Positions 52,205-62,900 of a stretch of 64,000 nt of DNA are shown piece after piece. Each line of letters begins with the position of its first letter. Position 1 is the first letter of the stretch. Origin of the DNA: Purshia tridentata (lineage: Eukaryota; Streptophyta; Magnoliopsida; Rosales; Rosaceae); NCBI GenBank assembly GCA_003254885.1, contig QANT01003861.1, positions 1 to 64,000 on the forward strand. The letters are read 5' to 3'. A program made the translations under genes and the position numbers. The notes under the pieces are model-generated. The model did not search any database, was not told the DNA's origin, and saw nothing but the letters and a program-made list of their open reading frames with translations.

Positions 52205-52823
52205 GACATGATCAGGGCGGATTCGGGATTTTAAACCGGGGGTTATTGTTAGATATATCTTTTTAGTCGACGCGGTGAAGTGGCGGCAAAATTTTGTAAG
52301 AACCTCTTAAATTTGGGATTTATATGTAATAATAAAACAGTTCTTCAGTAAGGCCGGCCTTAACTTTTGGAAGATTCAGGCTAAAATTTTTAATTGGTCC
52401 CTATTCTCACTTGCAAGAAAAAACAAATATATATGAATTTTGAGTCCATTCATAATAAACATGTAAATTAAAAAAAGTTCAACCTATATGGCAATCTAAT
52501 TTTAAACTTAAGCTTATACATAATAAGTCTAACCCACAAGTTTTAAACAAAACTCACAGCATGTTAGCATGAACCAGACTAAAAAAGAGAGAAAAAGAAA
52601 GAAAAAGAAGCCGAATAGATTGATGGCTGGCATAGGAGAAGAATAGAGGAGAAAAAAGTGAGGGCTTGGGAGGAGAGGTCGCCATCTGGCGTTGGGGGGT
52701 CCCCGTCTCAAGTCTTGAGGGGTCCTCATCCACATGGAGAAGTGGTCAGCCACAAGATGGTCCAATGGTTGGGGGGTTGCTCGACCCCCCAAGTTTATAG
52801 GTGGATCCGCCACTGGACATGAT
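52205..52823. mobile_element. Non-autonomous hAT transposon with intact 8-bp target-site duplication
   Basis: The element spans 52213-52815 (603 bp) and is flanked on both sides by GACATGAT (52205-52212 and 52816-52823). The ends are CAGGGCGGATTC and, in reverse complement, CAGTGGCGGATCC, an imperfect terminal inverted repeat. An 8-bp duplication with CAG...CTG ends is the signature of the hAT superfamily. There is no transposase frame inside; the frame at 52529-52813 (-) is low-complexity. It sits in the PRA1.F to RRM spacer. Confidence 0.9.
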
Positions 52824-53852
52824 TTGAAAAAAAATGATTTTTATTGCACAGGTAAACAAGTGCTTTTTTTTGCAAGGTCAGTTCTTTTTGCTTCAGTTTC
52901 TCTTTTTTAGTATCAATGACAACATCAGTTTTCTACTTCTCCTAAGTAAATGATCCCAAAATAGATTTAGATATGAATAAATGAAATATTACTATCTCAT
53001 ATTGTATATACAAAAATTAAGATATTAGTTGATGTCTTCAATACGGCAATATCATACTTCAAGTATAATTTACTTAAAATGATTGATAAGTGAAATTTAA
53101 AAATTTCCATTGAAGTTTGAGCATACTCTAAATGGGCATTCCACATTTAGATCTTAAAGATGTGTCATTACACATGGCAATATTTTACTTATTATGAAAT
53201 TAATGAGATTTTGACTGAGTCATGTATGAATCAACCAAACACATCATTTGGAATCCCTATTGTTAATCTAGTTAAATTGTTTCTATGTACTTTATTAAAA
53301 GAAGTCCTAAATTTAAGTTTTCCTTACTCTAGATTGAGAGATTTTTCTATAAGATAGTTGTGTGACATGTTTGATATAACTTTCAATATTATACTCACAT
53401 ATGTGTGTGTTTTAACTTTAAGTAAAATTTACAATTTTTAAAAATATACAATACACATAACGTCATAGTGCTAGGTGTTCGTACTATATACGTGGCCAGA
53501 AAACCCTATCTAAGAATTTGCCCTCCATATTAGAAAAAAAAAAAAACAAATTTGTACATCAATTTATGCTTTATGAGTAATTTATTAAATAAATAAATAA
53601 CATACTCGACCCATTTCGCAACCCGTTTTGCCCATTAATTTAACATTGTACCATTCAAATATTACAAACCCGACCCGTTCCACTTTTGTTAGCGTCGGTT
53701 GTCTTCCCGTCTCGTGTCCCCCACACACGCGCGCACACACACACACAAAGCTCAGTTCAGACTTCAGAGAACCGCCGCCTCCTCCACCACCACTAGTGGC
53801 CTGAGCTGACTCCACTTTTCAATCTCAACCGTCTATTCATCTGACCGCGCAA
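52824..53852. other. Spacer and promoter of the RRM gene
   Basis: AT-rich sequence with no gene. It ends in the RRM-gene promoter and leader, which has a CA-rich microsatellite at about 53720-53747 and a short C-rich leader before the ATG at 53853. Confidence 0.6.
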
Positions 53853-54479
53853 ATGGCTCATCCGCCGTACGATCCCTACTACCTGCAGCAACAACAGCAA
53901 CCACCACCAGCTCCGCAACAGGACTACAGTGACCGGAGCGTCATCAACACGCTCTTCGTCTCGGGCCTCCCCGACGATATCAAGGCACGTGAGATTCACA
54001 ACCTTTTCCGCCGACGCCCCGGCTTCGACTCTTGCCAGCTCAAGTACACCGGCCGCGGCAACCAGGTAAGCTTTTCCTTTTCCCTTTTTTCTTGTGGTTC
54101 CTAATATTGGAAATTCTGAAATTCTGTTTGGATCCCTAGAAAATAAATGTAAGCTTTCTTTTTATTTGTTTCAGGTCGTTGCTTTTGCTACGTTTTTCAA
54201 TCACCAATCAGCAATGGCAGCTCTGCATGCGTTGAATGTGAGCAAAATTATAACTTTGATTTGTAACTTTGTATATATATAAACATATGTATGTATGGAT
54301 TTACTTATTTCCTTCAGTAATAAGCTTCGAATTGAACATGGTTGCATTTTGGTTTGCTTAACAAATGAGAAATTTATTAGAATGAATGTTGTCGCTCTCT
54401 CTCTCTCTCTCTCTCTCTCTAGAACATGGTTGCATTTTGGTTTGCTTAACAAATGACAAATTTATTAGAATGAATGTTG

Positions 54480-54525
<46 letters not shown>

Positions 54526-56961
54526 CACTTTTGAATGGGCAAGTGTTGGTATAATGCTGTTACATATAAATTGTGGAGAAATTAAAGCAGAAAGGAGGAT
54601 ATTCATATGTCATTAAGGGGTCAGTTAGAGTATTCCAATTTGATTTTTGGAATTCTAATAAACCCAATTAAGAGTTTGTTCTGATTTTGCTTCTAATTGG
54701 ATGTTGTTGAATGCCAAAGTTGGGAGGTTGAAGAAGGAATTTATTTGTACCTTTCAATGATGACAATGTATGGAACTTGGGTTGTAATTGGTGTTCCTTC
54801 TAAGTTTGTTTTTCCTTTGATGGCCATGACCAGGGTGTGAAATTTGATCCTCAAACTGGGTCCCTGCTGCATATTGAACTGGCCAGATCAAACTCAAGAA
54901 GGAAACGTAAACCAGGTTGATATTTGCATGTAATGCTGATTGAAATTAAACTTTTATATTGTTTGCTCGGAATCAATATAGAGAATTTTGTGACCTTTTT
55001 CAGATGGTTTCTAAGATGTTACTTGGACAGGTAGTGGAGCCTATGTTGTTATAGATAAAAGAACTAAAAAAGAGGCTGATACCCAAGAAACATCTAGCGA
55101 TGATGGTAATATGATTCTTTCTTTTAAATTTCATTTTCCCCCTCTCCCTCATGTTTTTTATTATTAGCTACTTCTATATTAGAGAACCCTTTCTCTTTCT
55201 TCCTGGTACATCACTGTCTTAGGTTTTGGTTGTCTCTTATTATGCACTCTTTTATTGTTCTTTAGAGTTGTGTGACATAACTAATGTTTCACTAGAGGGA
55301 GGCACTGCCACCTGGATATGGTTCTGTGACTCACTTGTGCATAATGACACTTTTTGCGCATTCAGGAGACAGTGAATCTGATGAACCATCTGAAACTGGC
55401 AATCATGATTCTGGCGACAAGAGTGATTTAGCGACTACAAAGAGGTTGAAAGAGCTCGAAAATATTAGATGCACTATTGATATTGTACATAAGAAATGCA
55501 AATATCAGAGTTGTTGCTCACCTTCTGAGAGTTGCTAAGGGTGTTTTCTTTTATGCTTGTGTGCAGCGGTGAGGCGGTGGTCGATTCTGACAATGCTGTA
55601 GCTGCTGTAAATGTAAGTGAAATTTGTGATATTATTTTGAGTTCTCTGTTATTTAGCCCTGGCAGAAAAAGAAAAACAAAGAGTTCTGTGTTGCTTAGAC
55701 TACTACTACTCTTTACTTCCCAGCTTCTTCTATCTTTTCTGCCTTTTCTGATTGAAGCTTCAAGTGGAAAAGTTCTGTCTAAAACCTGCCATTGTCTGAG
55801 TTTTATAGTGCAATGCAAAAAGATACTGAATGAACTGTACAGTTAAAGGATTTGCAAAGAAAGGAGATGCTTTAACAAAATTAATATGGAGTTTTACGAC
55901 ATCTAAACTTGAAAATGTTTTCAAATTCACTTTGCCGAAGTTTGTATGAATTTCATGTGAATATAGACAGACAGCAGTTTCATATGTTTGATTCTACATG
56001 TAGTTGGTTTCAATCTCATTTCCAAATTGGCTGTGCAGGAGCAATCCGAAAGGCATGTTGACGGAGGACCATGTTCCACTCTGTTCATTGCAAATTTGGG
56101 TCCAAATTGCACCGAAGATGAACTGAAACAAGTCCTGTCTCAGTGAGTAGCTGTAGTTATTCTTTACCTGGATACTCTCGCTTTGCCTTGTATTGAAAAG
56201 GATGGAGATATGGTCCAATAAAGTTCTTATTTTTTGGCCCAGCCTCTGACATGTCCATTTCTACTGCATAATCATCTTTTGAATAGATTATATGAAAAAT
56301 TGATACCAGGTATCCTGGATTCAATGTGATCAAATTGCGTGCTAAAGGTGGAATGCCAGTTGCATTTGCTGATTTTGAGGTACTCCGTACTTAATTCTGG
56401 CATTTTGCCATTTCAGTTTTGACATTTATGGGAGGATATTTGAACTTGGGAGCTCGGCACTTAATGCTGGAAGTTATAAATATTTATATACTCATGCAAC
56501 AGGCCTTCAATTGTATAAGTAGTATATTTTCATGTAAGAATTGGCACCAAGTATCAATGAGTTCTTTGGGTAGTATTTTTTCTTTTTCAATACTTAGCAC
56601 TTAAGTGGAAAACAGAATATGCAATCGAAGTATCGTTGTTTCACTGACATGTATATTAGTAGCTGGAGTATGATTTTTCACCAAGACCAGCCAAGTTTTG
56701 CAATGACTACCGAGTTCTGAAGTTTGCTTCTCTCTGGCAGGAACTTGAACAAGCTAATAATGCCATGGAGGGACTTCGTAACAGGATGTTACCATCTTCT
56801 GACCGAGGTGGCATGCATATAGAGTAAATATTTCCTCCCTTCTCGTATTTCATTTATCATTTGCACAGAATAGTCAAATTTTAATAAAGTGTTTTGTCTT
56901 TATTTTTTTAACAAACTCTTGGGTCTTTAGATATGCAAGGTCTAAAATGAGGAAGTCATAG
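53853..56961 (+). CDS. Two-RRM RNA-binding protein, At3g13700-like
   Basis: Ten exons give 281 residues: 53853-54065, 54175-54237, 54834-54915, 55031-55105, 55366-55444, 55567-55612, 56039-56142, 56310-56379, 56741-56823 and 56931-56961. After a Q/P-rich start (LQQQQQPPPAPQQ), the first RRM begins INTLFVSGLP (residue 31) with RNP1-like QVVAFATF (71-78). An acidic S/D/E linker (about 125-185) leads to the second RRM, CSTLFIANLGPN (about 198-209) with MPVAFADF. The end is EYARSKMRKS. The family resembles RBPMS/scw1-type proteins that bind single-stranded RNA; plant targets are unknown to me. Intron 2 carries a duplicated 88-bp block with CT repeats. Arabidopsis At3g13700 (recalled) lies between the PRA1.F and kinase genes, as here. 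Confidence 0.92.
54335..54522. repeat. 88-bp tandem duplication with CT microsatellites in RRM-gene intron 2
   Basis: The unit starting AACATGGTTGCATTTTGG is at 54335-54422 and again from 54423. Each copy ends in a CT run (54394-54420 and 54482-54522). One difference was seen outside the runs, so the event is recent. Confidence 0.92.
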
Positions 56962-58225
56962 AAGGAAAAGGACTGAGGTGACGATTTCAACCATACGACA
57001 CCGTTTTCAAATTCCAGTGTGGCTGTTACTGTGCTCCCAAGTCCTCTCTATAGTAATGATGAGTTCAAAATCCAACTCTGTAAAGCTACAGACAATGGGC
57101 CTCTCTTGGAATTGTTGCAGAATGATAATTATTGATAGTGTCACTAGAACCTCATTGTTGTTCTTGGTGTCTTCTATTTACACGTGGTGGAAAGTGATCA
57201 TTTATGTTTTGCTCGTATACATCTGGTTTGTTCCAAGCCCTGAATTCAGAAAATAGCAGAAGTTACTAGACCCTGAATACATCACGGTAAAGGCAGTAGC
57301 ACAAGGTAAAATATTCTTCAAACAACGCCACACAAAAAACCAGACGGGTGAGCCACCCAATTACCCGTTTTAACTGTATATCTGCCAGACTTGTGATAAT
57401 GCCAAATTAAACGGTCAAAACCCGAGTTAGGCTTGAATCATAAAGATATCACCAACAACACTGAAATGTGAGTGGCGTTGGTAACCATTTCATCACCATA
57501 AATCTGCTCAAACAAAGCCTGGTTAAAATCTTTTTAACTCCATGAATCAACTTGGAGTTGGGAAGACGCACTAATGATCTAGAAAGCATGGTAACTTGGA
57601 GAAAACTCACAGCTGGAGTTAGAGTTGGAGAACATGTTGGGCACACAAGTGAAGTGATGACTGATTTTTAGTTGATGGACTGAATCAAATTTTTTAATAT
57701 GTATTGTAGTTTTTATGTGTATGAGGAACTATTTGGATAAGTATGATATATACGGTGCTTTTCTAGAGCTAATCAGTTAATAAGATAATACAACAATACA
57801 ACGTTAATAATTCTTTTGAGCCTGCTATATATGAGATTATAATTTTATCTTTCATTTTTTAAATCCCCATTAAAAGATTAGGCTTACAAAAAATTAATCA
57901 AATTAGAAATTATTTAGTCATTTGATTGTCATCACAATCATTACAATGTTTTATTGAAAAATTGTGTTCATTCATTTATTTAAGTACAATTAGCTTAATA
58001 ATTTTTAATTTAGTTGATTTTTTACAAGGTTGATCATTGAATAAGAACATAAAATATGAACGGATTATGAAATCATATTGTTTTATGAGCCTAAAAAGTT
58101 AGTTAGCTCTATATCTTTAAAGCCTTATATAAAGTGTATATATGTATATCTTGCAGAGTAAAAAGATGAATAGAGGTTAAATTTTAGATTATTAATAAAT
58201 TTGATTCCATGACACGGTAACATAA
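56962..58225. other. Convergent spacer, left part
   Basis: The 3' region of the RRM gene, then AT-rich sequence. The frames at 56978-57256 and 57449-57646 (-) are not supported. No other feature is seen until the tRNA-like cluster. Confidence 0.6.
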
Positions 58226-58285
58226 TCCGCTGTAGCACACTCTAAAGGTTATGTTGATCTCCAGGTTCGACTCCTGGCAGAGGAA
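58226..58285 (+). ncRNA. tRNA-like cassette, copy 1
   Basis: A 60-nt unit. TCCGCTG at the left end can pair with CAGAGGA at the right (six of seven pairs), like an acceptor stem. It has an A-box-like TAGCACACTCT, and CCAGG-TTCGACT-CCTGG forms a perfect T-arm with a canonical B-box (GGTTCGACTCC). No anticodon arm exists. An AATAAAT lies about 30 bases upstream and TTTTT at 58290-58294, as for a Pol III gene. It may be a tRNA-derived pseudogene; transcription is inferred only from the promoter layout. Confidence 0.5.
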
Positions 58286-59056
58286 AATGTTTTTAGTTTC
58301 TGTTGTTCCCTCTTTAAGTATATTTATTAGATTGAATGAGAAAATATTACTATGAGATCATTACAAGTACACCGGTGTCCGGTGATAACCTGAACCCCGA
58401 CCAATGTTTATAGCCGGCTCCGACCAATGGCTGTGCGAGCGGTGGCGGGTTGAGCTCTAGAATAGACCAAGTGTAGCAAGTATCACAATTAGTAATTGAG
58501 CGTATAAAAAATCATTGGTTTTATTTTTGTCTATCATGATCGCCATTCATTTCTGCTATTTTTGGTTTCTTTCTTTGATTCTTTATCCAATGCTTTTGTG
58601 TTTCTAATTGTTATACACCATCTTGTTGAAGCTTGTAGTTTCGGTGGTCCTCAGACCTCAGTAATGGTTTTGCCACTATCTATTTGTAAGATGTAGATTA
58701 ATATGTACATGTATAATGAATTCATGACATAATATCATGGTCGTCATTCTATTTTTCAGTTCCAAAAGACATAAATAAATTGACTTTTAATAATGCAGAT
58801 AACAGAATTAATCTGACTTTAATAATATTTAGTAATGACCTCCAAGGAATTGTATCAGCGACAATGTTTTTGTGCATGAAAATTTGAAAGCTCTCCAGAT
58901 TTATAAAAAATGAAAAATTGAAAGCTCAAATTTGAAGGAAACTCAGTTAAGTAGAAGACGGATAAATTTCTGTGGGGGAAATAATCCGAGGAACAAGGGG
59001 TGTGAGTATATGATATACGTTATAAATAGATTTTAATTCACCAACAAACCAACAAA

Positions 59057-59118
59057 TTCGCTGTAGCACATTATAATTGGTTATGTTAATTATCCGGGTT
59101 CGAATCCCGGCAGCAGAA
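59057..59118 (+). ncRNA. tRNA-like cassette, copy 2
   Basis: Same layout as copy 1. The T-arm reads CCGGG-TTCGAAT-CCCGG, so its third pair differs from copies 1 and 4 on both sides and still matches. The acceptor-like stem TTCGCTG/CAGCAGA has one mismatch and one G-U pair. TATAAATA lies at 59021, 36 bases upstream, a CCAAC motif just before the unit, and a T7 run at 59124-59130. Confidence 0.5.
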
Positions 59119-59238
59119 AGATATTTTTTTATTTTCTTACTCTGTTTTATTTATTTATTTCCTTTTTTGGCCAAAGAATATGAATTAAAGTAAGGTTATT
59201 ATTATAAATTAATTTTAATCCACCACGTGCCAACAGAA

Positions 59239-59283
59239 TCTGCTGTAGCACACTTGGTTCGACTTCGACCCCTGGCAGCAGAA
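59239..59283 (+). ncRNA. tRNA-like cassette, copy 3 (shortened)
   Basis: Only 45 nt: the middle is shortened and the T-arm is damaged. The outer stem TCTGCTG/CAGCAGA is nevertheless a perfect seven-pair match. TATAAATT at 59213, CCAAC just upstream, and TTTTT at 59289-59293 are kept. Confidence 0.4.
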
Positions 59284-59524
59284 AAATGTTTTTATTTTTT
59301 TAACTCTTTACTTATACAGTTATATCCATTAACTCTTTACTTATATAGTTATATCTATTGGATTGAATTATAAAAGTCAAAAGCATCGATGCTAATTAGA
59401 AAAGTTCCAACCATTAAAGTTTTATTTGGATAAATAGAAATGACGTGATATATATTTGCAAAGTAAAAGGATGAAAAAAATATCAGTGTATAAATTAAAT
59501 TTATTCCATAGCATGCCAACCCAA

Positions 59525-59585
59525 TCTGCTGTAGCACACTCTAATTGGAAATGTTGATCTCCAGGTTCGACTCCTGGCAGCGGAA
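59525..59585 (+). ncRNA. tRNA-like cassette, copy 4
   Basis: A 61-nt unit, closest to copy 1: T-arm CCAGG/CCTGG with the canonical B-box, and outer stem TCTGCTG/CAGCGGA with six Watson-Crick pairs and one G-U. TATAAATT starts at 59489, 36 bases upstream. CCAACCCAA stands just before the unit, like the CAA motif at the start of plant tRNA genes. TTTTT follows at 59590-59594. Confidence 0.5.
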
Positions 59586-59644
59586 AATCTTTTTACTCTT
59601 TTTTAATATCCATCTACTATCTATCTATATAGAGTATGGACTAT

Positions 59645-59665
59645 TCTCTCTCTCTCTCTCTCTCT
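59645..59665. repeat. (CT)n microsatellite
   Basis: A short CT run downstream of the last tRNA-like cassette, followed by ATGCATGCATGC and CACGCACGCAC motifs. No function is inferred. Confidence 0.85.
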
Positions 59666-59990
59666 ACTATGCATGCATGCACGCACGCACACAACCAATC
59701 ACATCCTGCTACTCAAAAGCGCAATTCAAAGTTACACTCCAGCTCTCATTTCCAATTTCATAAACGTGGAATAATCATCGACTAAAACATGTTCATAGAG
59801 CCTTGAACATGATTAAAATGGTATTTTTCCTTAGATTCTCAGAAAAAAAAATATTAGAAGACCTTACAATTCTCTTCCTTTACTATACAGAAGCAAAATG
59901 CAGGCGGCATTGAACAAAATATAAGTGATATATGGATTACATTACAAAAAGAAGCGCCTACATATTTAGACTAACCAAATATGTAATGTT

Positions 59991-62900
59991 CTACAAGGGA
60001 TCTTCACATGAAGTCCTCCTTGCCTTTTCTCTCTCCCAAAAACCCGGCCTCAAATTCTCCAGGGAGAGTTTCCTGTACCCATCCAATGCCTCATCTAGTA
60101 GGGGACCACTATACTGTTCCTTCTGCTGCTGCTGCTGCTGCTCCGACCAAATCCTACCACTCCGGCATCCCACATCACACCCAGGCGTCGACATGTAATT
60201 TGTGTCCATTACCATGTCGCCTTCCAGTATTCGCAGAACCTTTAAAAATATAACATGAGAACCAACACATTCAAGATTTAGTTGCATACACAGCTAGAAG
60301 TAAATTACAAGAGAAATAATAATGCCCATAACCCAAACATGAGAAATGTTTTCAGGCTTGTAAAACCTTCTGAAAATTATCTGGCATCGCATTGTCAAAG
60401 TTTTAGGTCCCTTCACAATATGATCATTTCATTTCGAAATTTCTAATGTCAAATCTCGATTGAATTTCATGCCCACCATTCCAGTGACCGCATTGAAAAT
60501 TAAATTACTTTTGGATTCAAAACTACTGGACTCTGACTAAATTATGTTAAATATATCATGCCTATTAGAACAAGTTGGGCAGAAATCGTTTCAAGAACTT
60601 CCTCTTTACCTGGGACATGCGAGGCCTAGATTGAGGATCTCGTCGTATGCATAGAGAAGCTGCGTGTAGCATGCAATAAACCTCTTGTTCTGAATAAAAG
60701 TTTTCAAGCCTAGGGTCAACCAGTTCATCAATGGCATATTCTTCTAATAATGGGCGTGCCTGTGTTTCATCAACAACTATAAGCAATAGAATAGGGCAAC
60801 AACATAGAAGAACAAAAAATAGAACTTTAATGATCTGTTACCAAAGCTTTTCGTTTCTCAAGATTAAATTCTTTTCATACTGAAACTCAAAGGCTAATGA
60901 TTCGAAAACAAATATATAGTTTAAAATTGCTTATTAATTTCATACCCATTCAGTGAGACATTGTTGCCCCTTAGGCCGGTTAAGGTCCACAGCTTTTCGC
61001 CCTGTCACAAGTTCCACCAACACCACCCCAAACGAATAAACATCAGCTTTTTCTGTAATTTGACCACTTTGGGCATATTCAGGAGCCAAATATCTACACC
61101 ACAGAACAACTTATCAGATAATTGTACACCAGCATATAGCATAACTGAAGGGAAGAAAGAACAAACAAGTAAGGACTGTTATTTAATATTTACCCGAATG
61201 TTCCAATGACTCTCGTGTCCACACCTGTGTCTCCATCAGGCTGCCACCTTGCAAGGCCAAAATCCCCAACCTTCCATGAAAAGTGAATCCAGGTCAAAAT
61301 ATGTTTGCCTACTAACTAGCAAGTGAAATACACAATTGATGCATATAAAGAAAAATATAGCAACAGCTCAAGATTCAAGGTTCAACGATATTTATGAAAC
61401 TGTAAGTATCCATGTTTTTACTTGTATATAGAATACATGAACTTCAACGGCATTTTCAGGCCAAAATAAAATCCAGAGAAGTCTTGCAAAAAGAAAGAGG
61501 AAGGTAGATGAGGGTTCTGATTGATGTCTAAGGGTGCTACATTCAAGCATGATCATATATACTTCCAGATTCACACTCTTCCCACTATGAAAACAAGACT
61601 AGAAGGTTGCAATACCAGTGGCTCAAAATCATGGGTGATGAGGATGTTATTTGGCCGCATGTCACGGTGCACAATGCAACCCACTCTGCATTCTTCATGA
61701 AGATATCGCAGCCCTCGAGCAGCTCCCACGGCGATCTTTTGCCGAGCAGACCATTCTAAAGGCTCACGATGTCGTCCTGAAACACACCCAGATCCATTGT
61801 CAGTCCACAACCATAATTCCTAGCCAAAAATTAACAGCAAGTAGACATCACTCAATAAAGAATAAGTTTACTAGTGTCAGAAGACGAAATATTACTGTAT
61901 AGATGAGAATCTAATGACCCATTGCATATATATTCATAAACCAGCAATCTTCTTTTGTCCTCAATACAGAAGCCAATCAACATAACAACATTCCGGTGCT
62001 GAGCACAGCTTAGGACTTCTACTTCTGAACAAAACTCAAGATCCCCCTGAGAACTAGCCAATTTGTGTTGCTTGACAGCAACAGCCTGGCCATCTGGTAG
62101 CACACCTCTGTGAACAGAACCAAACCCTCCTTCAGCCAAGAAATTGGCTTGCGAAAATCCCCCAGTAGCAAGTTCCAGCTCAGCATAGCTGAACCACCTT
62201 GGAGGTTTACCAAACACAGGTGCCTTGTGTTGACATATTGAACACAATGGAGGGGGGCCTGGAGGAGCATTTCTAGACAGTGAAATAGCTTCTCTCAGAT
62301 TCCCACTGAATTCCATGTCAGCCTTATAATTTGACATTCCAATTCCGGTATCTCTATCGTGTTTTGAAAATTTCTCTAGTAAAGCTTTGGTAGTGGATGC
62401 TTTTTTATTATCATTAGTTCTGTGTGAGCTTTCTTCTACGTGTTGCGAGGGTTGACGATGAGAATTTAGAAATTCTGCTATCCATGGTTGGAACCTCATA
62501 CTTGCTGAAGATGTAGATAAACTTTCACTGTCTGTGTCTGAACTACTGTCATCAAGAACCTGATTTTCTTTACTAACTAAAGATTCATCTTTCTTCAGAT
62601 CTCCATTTATTTCTGGAATGAAAAAAGGGGAAGTTCCTGGATCTGAACTTGACACTGAAGAAGTTCCAGCCTCAGTAACTGTAAATGGTGTCCCTAGCTC
62701 TGGACTACTAGTTGGAGTCACAACTGGCCCTCGAATGGAATTTAAAGATTCATTCTTCTTTTTGGGATCCTTTTCCCCTTTATCAAGCTCAGAAGGTAAG
62801 GAACAAGCCAATTCTGGTTCCTTCTTGGGTGATCCATTCAAATTCAAGCGAAGAACTTTTGGCTGGGAACGCTTCATAACCACAATGTTGCACTGCAGCT

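Noticed and set aside
55532-55846. 104-codon frame covering intron sequence of the RRM gene
   Set aside because: It runs through exon 6 and its flanking introns in another frame; the spliced model is in frame without it.
58380-58450. Weak likeness of CACCGGTGT / CCGACCAATGGCT text to the LTR-like fossil at 50.04 kb
   Set aside because: Only a few short words match by eye; too little to call a second copy.
58226-59585. True decoding tRNA genes
   Set aside because: No anticodon stem and loop can be drawn in any copy, and one copy lacks an intact T-arm, so they are listed as tRNA-like only.
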